41,077 nucleotides of DNA from Candidatus Sulfotelmatobacter sp. (GTDB lineage: Bacteria; Acidobacteriota; Terriglobia; Terriglobales; Acidobacteriaceae): the NCBI GenBank assembly GCA_017883385.1, contig JADGNQ010000035.1, positions 1 to 41,077 on the forward strand. Direction: 5' to 3'. Position 1 is the stretch's first letter. Each line of letters opens with the position of its first letter. The notes under the pieces are model-generated. The model was given only the letters and a program-made list of their open reading frames with translations, ran no database searches and had not been told where the DNA came from. This document shows positions 27,601 to 34,422 of this stretch, piece by piece. A program made the position numbers and the translations under genes.

Positions 27601-28041
27601 AATGTAACCGCCGCCTGAAACACTGGAAAGATAATCAAAACAACGGAGGAGATTGAGTTCGGCCAGTCCCTGCAACACGCCCAAGTTGAAGGTGGCGCTG
27701 CGTATGCCTCCACCAGACAAGCACATTCCCATCAGATCGGAATCAACAGCGCGGGCGTACGCCTCTCCGGTCGTCTTTACTCCGTCAATGCCTTGGCCCA
27801 CTCGGCGCGCATTGATCTGGTCCAATTCATTGTCCACAAGCCAGTGACTCGGGGTGTAGCCGATATGCCACGCGATTTGCGCCTGGAGCGCCGGCCGCGA
27901 TTCCAGGTCCTGCGCTAGTTCCAGCGCAGTGGCTGGCTTGTCCGAGAGATAAGCGCAAATCTCACCGCTTTTCTTCCATGCCTCCGGTGTTATTTTTGCA
28001 AAGGCTTGGTTGGAAAGTTCGGTTATATAGTCGGATGGCAT
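24673..28041 (-). CDS. Patatin-like phospholipase with a large polytopic membrane insertion
   Basis: A 1122-residue protein. ATG 28041 is favoured over the longer frame because it follows AGGAGGG. The patatin parts are split. The N-terminal part has the oxyanion-type loop GGGIRSATFNLG (about 110-121) and the nucleophile Ser 142 in YLSSVSGGGY, where Ser stands at the usual first Gly of GxSxG. Then come roughly ten hydrophobic helices (about 215-610). The catalytic Asp 811 lies in the C-terminal part (SDGGHFDNMGIYELVRRR). Such large membrane patatins occur in several bacteria and hydrolyse acyl ester bonds (family knowledge). It lies 113 bases after the third cytochrome gene on the same strand. 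Confidence 0.88.
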   Translation of the reverse strand: MPSDYITELSNQAFAKITPEAWKKSGEICAYLSDKPATALELAQDLESRPALQAQIAWHIGYTPSHWLVDNELDQINARRVGQGIDGVKTTGEAYARAVDSDLMGMCLSGGGIRSATFNLGVLQGLAELNLLRCFDYLSSVSGGGYIHQWLAAWIRRESDKHDDATKPGGFDDVNRMLVPPPEPDNQGTRADPIRWLRQYSNYLTPQRGPFSVDTWVAVATWLRNTILNQIILIMGLLFLVLLPHLLTLQSLLPQRDWPVLLSTGVIIYLFLVAAIFVGEQLAQVNDSPSEIFGQTQVQAFLVIPLLAAGVLTTYLFPVSLLGINLVLSFLVATVLQLILAATITFKGGAPLSFLKSHHRTAQYGSFTEFWRQKPKCFAHVKAVFAILGLCLIALFAALCGGAWSILANLIMAWLWSYGFGHGWELALVIGPALALIGPLINLLVVLGLLGRSFSDARREWLSRFGAWIGLYALTWLFFVGFSLFGHPAVLWLSVHVKTEIGGLVGWVGTTLAGLLAGKSSSTQGATNDKTSSKSNFLEFLAVVAPYVFIAGLLLIVSQVAELLFVRSESYGAVWVVFVFLVPLVVCVSFAWRVDINEFSMHAFYRNRLTRCYLGASNKSRRPNPFTGFDEKDADIAMSDLLPHKGYYGPYPIFCTALNLTHGEDLAWQERKAASFVFTPLYSGYDVGWTGAKATEKALRFNGFVQTGHYAYPSPGIHINTAAAISGAAMSPNSGFHSNPATAFLLTLFNVRLGWWLANPRVLTEDGEKLGQRRKFTNPYPWPSPHFSLFQLVSELLGAVDDTSKYVMLSDGGHFDNMGIYELVRRRCRYIVICDGEEDGKLKLQGIGMAIRKCRIDFGAELDLDLRPFQHPDESGCAAAHCVVGTVTYPETPNNPGIVVYLKASLTGDEPGDVLNYKKEDAAFPYDSTINQWFTESQFESYRRLGHHAAMATFQPGLPTSLQCGKRGQRSEYFENLKNIWCPLTPEMQRYSPNHSSLFQALLQEVRTDPKLAGLFDMLFDRDPGQAALDWKTPHAQDADYCVRFCSKVIEFIFIVYMQLRLVFPENLTHPFAEGWVDIFKNWGRIDVIRDAWLRYGPGYTKAFQIFAESDQVGLPKRPKSL

Positions 28042-28154
28042 CGCAACCCTCCTTGTTTGTGACAAGACTCACAAACGTGCGTTGATTCCAGAATTTCTAG
28101 TCCCGTGGAGTGTTTCTCTTCTATTTCTGCTCAGGTAAATAATTCGTTTGTGAA

Positions 28155-30653
28155 CTAAAACCTTTTCAAGAAAGCAATCAAGGCCTGCTTGTCCTGGTCA
28201 CTCAGACCCGGTTCTCCTCCGGCGAATTTATCTGTGCCGAAATAGTGTCCACGGTTCACGATGAGGTCAGGACACTTGCTGAGGGCGAGCATCTGCTCGA
28301 CCACATTGGCAAAGACTCTTTCTGCGTCCTGATCCGTTGCACCGGGTGGGAGTTTCTGCAAATCGCTACTGATCTTGAGCACCAGATCCAGGAGTCTTTT
28401 GTCGTGTTGCAAGCGCGCATCAGGATCCTTGCTCTCGGGAAGCGGATTGATATTTGCCAAGAGCCCCACTGGAGTGCCTTTGGGGATGGGGCCGATCCTG
28501 ATCATCTTGTCGTGGTCGTCGATTAGCCACGGGAAAAAGCGTGCGATCCCGCGGAGTTGTTGTAGCGCGTCAGGAAGATATCCATAGGAGATCTTGAGAT
28601 AACTTGTTTTTGTCGTGCGGTCGATCTTGCCAGGTATCTTGTCTCCGAGCCGTTCGTCTTTGTCGCGCGATTCCGGCCACAGCATCTGGTGGATCGAGTC
28701 CTCGAAAGATCGCAGGCGCCCCTGGACAGATGGGTCGTAATCAAATTTGCCGACACTGTTGTTCAGGAGGAAGGGCGCAGTCGACCACACGCTCACCAGC
28801 GACGGAGGACGTGTGTAGCCTCGGCCGCCCGCGGGCATCACATAAGTCTTAGGCTCGCCCGTATAGGGATGGTACCAAGTAATGGTTCCGACGGAAGGGA
28901 GGTCTTTGTAGGATTGGGAGGAGAAATTGTCCCAGATGTTACCGCCCAGAGCATTGGTGGCGAGCGGGCTGCAAGCGTTGGTTTGCAGCAGGGTCACCGG
29001 AACCCTAAGCTCGCTGGACAGATAGTTACCCTCCAGGAAGTCGGGCGCCGTGACGATACTCTTCATCTTCTCTTTGAAGTCTGATGTCTTCGTCCACTCC
29101 CAATATTTGTTCCAGCAGTTCAGGTAGTCCCTTCCTGCGCAACCCGACGGATCCAGGCCCGGCACCGGCGGAGGCGGTACCTTGCTGGAATGACAACGCG
29201 CGCAGCGCTCGGCAAACACTTCCTTTCCCCGTGGGACCAACGCTTCATCCTTCGCCAGGTACTCGGGACCGCCAGGAGCATCCTTTAGATGATGCGGTTC
29301 TGTGGTCTTCAAGAAGAACAGTGCAGTTGCAGGAGTCTGCGCTTCGGTAGCGGCAAAGTAGGCTGAGTTCTTTCGCGTAACGGAAATCTCGATGGGAGTA
29401 ATGGGCTTACCACCAACTAAAGGGTTAAAGTGCAGCAACCACTCTTCGCTGAACGTACCGATGTTCAGATAGACGCGGTTGAGCGCACCTAAGGCGCCGA
29501 CCGAGTCCGAGCCATCCTTGAGAACCCGTGGAGTCCACACCGTATCAGGCGCTTTGTAGAAATCGGTCAGCCACCCATTGGGCACATACTCATTAAACTG
29601 CTTGTTGTTTCGTTGACCACCGGCGAGAGTTTCCTGGCCCCAACGTTTCGAGTGCTGCAGGCGCTCTTTCAATAGGTAGACGGCATTCATGGTCCGCGGA
29701 TTGTTGATGTTGTCCGTGGAGACAAAAGAAGTGTCGAGACTCCCTGGCCGGGAAGTGTGAAAGATTTGCCAAACGAAATTGTCTTCCTCGCCTTGCCAGT
29801 AGAAGATTCTCTGAATCCAAAAGTACTGTGCGCCGACGTTCGAGCTGAGGTTCTCCCATTTTGGATTGTCAGGATCCGCAGGAGGCTTGACCGGATTGGG
29901 TCCAACATGGCAAAAACCGCAGGACATCCCTACGCGATACGGACGCACCAGATTCTTGTCGTTGTAGTAAGTGGGATCAGTGTAATACCTTTCCGGATCC
30001 CACCTTTTGGCTGCCTTCTCATCGAAATTCGGGTTGGGGAAGAGCCGCAAGCCTACGATGCCGGTCTCGTAGCCGTAATACGAGCCGACAGGGAAGTCCT
30101 TGCCGTTGAGTTTTGAACCGCGGGATCCAATTTTTACACCGGGATACTTCTGCTCGTTTTCGAAGTGATCCGGCTGGCAGTTGGGCCGCCGCTTGTCGAG
30201 CCAAAGGCCCCATCTTTCTGGATCGGGCCCGGTGGCTTGTTCGAAGCAGGGATCATTCACCAATCCCAAGTACTCCCAGCGGCGATCATGGCTGAAGTCA
30301 GGGTTGATTTTCCGCAATTCGGGATGCGAAGAAAGGACTTTCAGGAAATCGAGCGCCCCGGCACTGGCATAGACCAGCCTGTCCCAGAGCCGGTCGTTAC
30401 CGGCCGTCCAAACGATCCAGGTGTTGCGCCCCTTGATTTCGTTCGCATCTAGAGTCACGCCTCCGTCCATGTCACGGAAGTCGTCTTCATCCGCCGCGGG
30501 GAAGCTGGAAGCATCTCTGCCTGCTAAGAGAGCTTCGTCCTTGACGTGCCCGGGTCTCGGCACGCTCCACCAGTAGATGAGGACGCCAGCACCGACCAGG
30601 AGCAGTAATGCAACCATGACAATCAGACGCCGTCGAGCCAGTTTGCTAATCAC
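28155..30653 (-). CDS. Membrane-anchored di-heme cytochrome c with widely spaced hemes (MauG/RoxA-like layout)
   Basis: An 832-residue protein. The frame is open to 30785, but GTG 30653 follows AGGAGG by about eight bases and directly precedes an Arg-rich start and one membrane helix (LIVMVALLLLVGAGVLIYWW), which anchors the rest in the periplasm. Two CxxCH heme sites lie at about residues 245-249 (CGFCH) and 484-488 (CARCH), 239 residues apart. The segment APFLLNNSV near residue 640 corresponds to the PYLHNGSV motif of the two other cytochromes here, and the end (LSDQDKQALIAFLKRF) matches theirs. This layout belongs to the MauG/CcpA/RoxA superfamily of di-heme peroxidases and oxygenases; whether it is an oxidase, oxygenase or electron carrier cannot be decided. 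Confidence 0.85.
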   Translation of the reverse strand: MISKLARRRLIVMVALLLLVGAGVLIYWWSVPRPGHVKDEALLAGRDASSFPAADEDDFRDMDGGVTLDANEIKGRNTWIVWTAGNDRLWDRLVYASAGALDFLKVLSSHPELRKINPDFSHDRRWEYLGLVNDPCFEQATGPDPERWGLWLDKRRPNCQPDHFENEQKYPGVKIGSRGSKLNGKDFPVGSYYGYETGIVGLRLFPNPNFDEKAAKRWDPERYYTDPTYYNDKNLVRPYRVGMSCGFCHVGPNPVKPPADPDNPKWENLSSNVGAQYFWIQRIFYWQGEEDNFVWQIFHTSRPGSLDTSFVSTDNINNPRTMNAVYLLKERLQHSKRWGQETLAGGQRNNKQFNEYVPNGWLTDFYKAPDTVWTPRVLKDGSDSVGALGALNRVYLNIGTFSEEWLLHFNPLVGGKPITPIEISVTRKNSAYFAATEAQTPATALFFLKTTEPHHLKDAPGGPEYLAKDEALVPRGKEVFAERCARCHSSKVPPPPVPGLDPSGCAGRDYLNCWNKYWEWTKTSDFKEKMKSIVTAPDFLEGNYLSSELRVPVTLLQTNACSPLATNALGGNIWDNFSSQSYKDLPSVGTITWYHPYTGEPKTYVMPAGGRGYTRPPSLVSVWSTAPFLLNNSVGKFDYDPSVQGRLRSFEDSIHQMLWPESRDKDERLGDKIPGKIDRTTKTSYLKISYGYLPDALQQLRGIARFFPWLIDDHDKMIRIGPIPKGTPVGLLANINPLPESKDPDARLQHDKRLLDLVLKISSDLQKLPPGATDQDAERVFANVVEQMLALSKCPDLIVNRGHYFGTDKFAGGEPGLSDQDKQALIAFLKRF

Positions 30654-30724
30654 AAGCCTTTCCTCCTGCCTGTTACATGCGATTGCTGAATTTTCAGCAG
30701 ATGGCAATAAAGATCTGACAACAT

Positions 30725-31174
30725 CTACGAGCCAGCCGCGGCGCCGAATTGCAGGCAAAAGTGAATTAGCGGCTTGCTGGCCCAATAAACGCGTCCCAAA
30801 TAGAAGCCCGGCGCAATCATCCGGATCTCGTCACGAATCCAGTGGGCTACCATCGAGGTTTCAGAGTAGTCAAGAACAACGCATTCCTTTTGGTCCAGCC
30901 AACTGGCGCCCTTGTAAACCTTGGCAATGATGGCGTTGAGACCGATCGGAAGAATCCGGTTCCTCAACACTCCCTTCTGAGAATCAAAAGTTTTGCCCTG
31001 CCAAACAAACAGGCTGACGAATTCAGCGATCTCTGGGCTGAACTTGGTGCCGGAAGCTATGATCGCTGTGCCTTTGGCTGGGCCATCCGGAATGTCCCCC
31101 GCCGGGCTACTGGAGAAAAGCGAATCCAAATCCGAATTGGACATTTGCAGCAGTTGCGGTACATCGTAAGTCAT
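30725..31174 (-). CDS. Small soluble protein of the redox operon, family not recognised
   Basis: A 149-residue protein. ATG 31174 is chosen because AGGAG lies eight bases upstream; the frame extends to 31255 without support. There is no signal peptide or heme motif. The C-terminal half is distinctive: NRILPIGLNAIIAKVYKGAS, then ECVVLDYSETS, then PGFYLGRVYWASKPLIHFCL. The alternating strands suggest a beta-rich, perhaps lipocalin-like, fold. It lies between the GMC oxidoreductase and the third cytochrome with gaps of 156 and 71 bases, so it probably serves the same pathway, as a subunit or substrate carrier. Confidence 0.8.
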   Translation of the reverse strand: MTYDVPQLLQMSNSDLDSLFSSSPAGDIPDGPAKGTAIIASGTKFSPEIAEFVSLFVWQGKTFDSQKGVLRNRILPIGLNAIIAKVYKGASWLDQKECVVLDYSETSMVAHWIRDEIRMIAPGFYLGRVYWASKPLIHFCLQFGAAAGS

Positions 31175-31330
31175 GTTCAATACTCCTATTATGTCGGACT
31201 CAACGAACTGACTTGAGTCCTGACAGTTGATGTGGGCGGAGGCTCTCGAAACCATAAACTAAGACGCTCGTCTCCGACCGGTAATCCGGGCCCCAGCCGA
31301 GTGAGAATGACACCCGGCCTGGCAGAATTG

Positions 31331-33187
31331 TTAGTGGCCGTTGAGTATAACGTCGGCGGCCTTTTCGCCAATCATGTAAACAGCGCTGACGATGAAAACA
31401 CCTGGAATCCGCGGAAAGACCGAGGCATCCACCACTCGAAGCCCCGTGGTTCCGTGCACCCGGAAATCGCTGCTTAGCACTCCATCTTTGCCCAGGCCGA
31501 TCGCACAAGTACAAGAAGCGTGGTGTCCCCAGGCGTTGTTTCGGATGTAGTTCTTCAATTCCTCGTCTGTTTTAAAATCATCTCCTGGAAACTCCTCTGA
31601 CATAAGGCTCTGCCCCCGTAGTCCGGACGTGAGCGCGCGTACAAATCGAATACCGTCGAGCACCGCCTCCAAGTCCTGCTCACCACCTTCTTCCAGGTAA
31701 CGGAAGTTAATCCGCGGCACATCCCGCGGGTCGGCGGATCGCAATGTAACTTCGCCGGCGCGGTTTCTGGTGTGCGCCTTTAGCACAACCCAGGTGAGGT
31801 AATTGAGATCCTTGGCAAACAAATGTGAGTAGTTCGGAGAATATCCCTGAAAATTGGCCAGCAGGCCCATGCAAAACAGATCCGGCGGTCCCTCCGCCAC
31901 TGGCGATCGCTTAAAGAAAGAAAGCACCGATCCATTGGTCGCGTAGATTCCGGATCGGCAGAGATTCCATTGCTGGAATTGCGGGTCCCTCGGAGAGAAT
32001 TTCACTCCTTTGTAAATATGCCACTGTGGAAAACTCATTCGGTTGCCCACCGCGATTTCATAACGGTCCTGTAAGTTCTTGCCGACCCCCGGAAGGTCCA
32101 CGGTGACTTTGATTCCGAGAGGCTCTAATTGTTCGCGCGGGCCAATCCCCGATAGCATCAGCAATTGTGGCGTGTTAAAGGCTCCGCCGGCGAGGATCAC
32201 TTCCTTCGAAGCGTAGACCCTCTTGAGTTCTCCCGGTTCCTCGCTAGGCCGGGAAGAGGCTCGGTAAAGTTTCTCGCCACGAAGATACTCCACTCCGATT
32301 GCACGTTTGTTCTCATCGAATAGGACCCTTGTGGCGAGCGCGTTCAGTTCGACTTTCAAGTTGCGATGCTCACGTGCAGTTTCCAGGACGAACTCACGGG
32401 TCCCGGTGCGCCCGTGGTTCCGGGTTGTAAGCGGCGTATAGCGCGATCCCGTGGCGTTCTTTCTGACCAGACGCCAGTCATTGGGATCGCCCCAACTTTC
32501 CAGAAACCACCCCAATCGCTCGACTGGGTCGCCGGAACCAGCAAGGGATTCTTCGACGCACTCCGTCAGCATTTGAAAGAGATCCTTGTCCACCAGTGCG
32601 GCCATGGGGATGGATTTTTCCGTGCGTAACCATCCTTTCCAGCCGTGGCGCGATGGATTGAAACCGATCTTTGATAGCCAGCGATGCAGCGGCCGGTGAC
32701 GGCAATTCTCCAGACGTTCAAAGTAAGTTCGCATCTTGTCCGGGTGCCAGCTGGAATCTTGTGTCAGATCGGCGATGTATTCCCAATCTGAGTTGTGGGG
32801 ATAGATCAATATCTGCGCGTTGTGGGCCGTGCATCCTCCGAGTGCCCCGGCCCGCGGATACAGGATTCCACCCTGCTCCTCGCAATACTTAGGATCGAGC
32901 CGCTGCTGCTTGTCGTCAGAGTAATGGCGAACATAGAAGTCCCATTTGATGGCGCTGTTTTCGGAAGCAAAGGCATGGAACGCTGGCACGTCATAATCAG
33001 TCGGCAAGCGGTTCGCATCAGGCTGAACAGGATCGCCACCCTTGAGTTTCCGAGGATCTCCCCCCGCTTCGAGCAGTACGACTGAACGTCCTGCCTGAGC
33101 CAGACGAGACGCCACGGTACCGCCACCCGCACCTGAGCCGACGACGACATATTCGCAATCGAGCTGATTTAGAGCGTTGGAACTCAT
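31331..33187 (-). CDS. GMC family FAD-dependent oxidoreductase
   Basis: A 618-residue flavoprotein. The FAD-binding GSGAGGG lies at residues 17-23, followed by the ribose-binding acidic end LLEAGGD. The second GMC signature is GGAFNTPQLLMLSGIG (about 335-350). Near the end, W553-G-H-H-A-S-C is the active-site region, with His 556 at the usual catalytic His; the partner Asn/His of the family appears replaced (FIVSAVYM), by hand alignment. GMC enzymes oxidise alcohols, sugars or sterols. There is no signal peptide or Tat motif, although the cytochromes beside it are periplasmic. Genes on both sides suggest electrons pass to cytochrome c rather than oxygen. Confidence 0.92.
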   Translation of the reverse strand: MSSNALNQLDCEYVVVGSGAGGGTVASRLAQAGRSVVLLEAGGDPRKLKGGDPVQPDANRLPTDYDVPAFHAFASENSAIKWDFYVRHYSDDKQQRLDPKYCEEQGGILYPRAGALGGCTAHNAQILIYPHNSDWEYIADLTQDSSWHPDKMRTYFERLENCRHRPLHRWLSKIGFNPSRHGWKGWLRTEKSIPMAALVDKDLFQMLTECVEESLAGSGDPVERLGWFLESWGDPNDWRLVRKNATGSRYTPLTTRNHGRTGTREFVLETAREHRNLKVELNALATRVLFDENKRAIGVEYLRGEKLYRASSRPSEEPGELKRVYASKEVILAGGAFNTPQLLMLSGIGPREQLEPLGIKVTVDLPGVGKNLQDRYEIAVGNRMSFPQWHIYKGVKFSPRDPQFQQWNLCRSGIYATNGSVLSFFKRSPVAEGPPDLFCMGLLANFQGYSPNYSHLFAKDLNYLTWVVLKAHTRNRAGEVTLRSADPRDVPRINFRYLEEGGEQDLEAVLDGIRFVRALTSGLRGQSLMSEEFPGDDFKTDEELKNYIRNNAWGHHASCTCAIGLGKDGVLSSDFRVHGTTGLRVVDASVFPRIPGVFIVSAVYMIGEKAADVILNGH

Positions 33188-33230
33188 CGTGATGCGTTCT
33201 TCCCTTTATGCCTTTCTCATGCGCTCGAGT

Positions 33231-34406
33231 TCACAGAGTCTTCAGGTACTCGATAATTGCTTTCTTGTCCTGGTCCGAGAGGTCGGTTCCATACGGATGC
33301 CCAGCGTTGCTGTTGCCCGGTAGCCTGGTATCGAAGAAAACAAAGTGGAGGCCTTTCTCCTGTGCCAAGTCTGAGACGAAGCCGATGTCATGGCTGTTGA
33401 GCAGGTTGTTGCCGCGGTAGAAAGTTGCCGGCCGTTGTGCCGGGGGACGGAGGAGATCACCAACCGTTGGAACAGAACCATTGTGGAGGTATGGCCCGCG
33501 CATCCACGTTCCATCCAAGGGCTCGGCGACGTAACCGCTGGTCTTCTTTGTGTTGGCCAGTTCGCGATCGGTGCCGATCTCGGCGATAGGAATTAACGTC
33601 CTCGTTTGCTTGCCATCGGGCGCGTGGCACGATCCGCAATGCTGAGCAAACAGCGGCTTGCCAACCTCCACTAATGCGCGGTCCCACTCCAACGGGTACG
33701 GTGGCACCTTGAGGCCCTTTACCCAGACGGCAAGAGCCTGCAGCTGCGGCTGGGAGAAAGGAGCGTCAGAATACGGGTCGCGGCTGTGCTGCTGCAGGGC
33801 CGAGTCGGTCATGACCAAGTCCTGGCTAAGAAGCTTCCGCCGAGTGCGCGGGATCAGAACGTACCTGTAGAGCAGGCTGTCAACGAAAGAGAGCTTGGTC
33901 GCGGTATTGATCTCGACCATGATCTCGCTGGCGTTGAAGCGTGGGTCTTGAGCGCATTGCCGAAAGAATGTAAGCACTTCCTGACCGTCAGTGGCGCGGC
34001 CGGGAACCGAGGGCACAACCTCGGGTCCTTCGTCGGGCCCGGCGCGGAAAGAAGCAGCGTGGCAGAAAGCGCAATTCCCAGCTACACGAACGTAGCCGAC
34101 TGTTTTCTTGGAAAAGCCCGCCGGCATCTCCTTGCCCTCCTCCCACGAGAAACCCAGGGAGACATAGCCGCCGTTTCCCGGCAGGTACTCGGGAAACATG
34201 CGCGGTAGCGCCAGCCAGATCCAGTAGGGTATGCCGGCATCGCGCTCGGCCCCGACCGAGCCATACAGGAAGTTGCTGCGTTGTTCGGCGGTGATCCATC
34301 CAGGCTGCGGTATCTCCCGCGACAGGCTACTCCAGGCGCTGACGCCGACAATGACAAGCACTGCCACAGTGACGATCAGGAGACTTCGCTTGGTGAGCCT
34401 TCTCAT
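33231..34406 (-). CDS. Membrane-anchored di-heme cytochrome c
   Basis: A 391-residue protein with an N-terminal anchor helix (residues 8-24) and two heme sites, CAFCH at 112-116 and CGSCH at 257-261. Conserved parts include FLYGSVGAERDAGIPYWIWL (46-65), PYLHNGSVP (305-313) and a C-terminal LSDQDKKAIIEYLKTL. These same segments occur in the cytochrome part of the protein encoded upstream, so the two are paralogues. It is a periplasm-facing electron carrier or peroxidase-like enzyme. The gene starts 16 bases after the fusion gene ends. Confidence 0.88.
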   Translation of the reverse strand: MRRLTKRSLLIVTVAVLVIVGVSAWSSLSREIPQPGWITAEQRSNFLYGSVGAERDAGIPYWIWLALPRMFPEYLPGNGGYVSLGFSWEEGKEMPAGFSKKTVGYVRVAGNCAFCHAASFRAGPDEGPEVVPSVPGRATDGQEVLTFFRQCAQDPRFNASEIMVEINTATKLSFVDSLLYRYVLIPRTRRKLLSQDLVMTDSALQQHSRDPYSDAPFSQPQLQALAVWVKGLKVPPYPLEWDRALVEVGKPLFAQHCGSCHAPDGKQTRTLIPIAEIGTDRELANTKKTSGYVAEPLDGTWMRGPYLHNGSVPTVGDLLRPPAQRPATFYRGNNLLNSHDIGFVSDLAQEKGLHFVFFDTRLPGNSNAGHPYGTDLSDQDKKAIIEYLKTL

Positions 34407-34422
34407 ATACAGTCACGATTCA

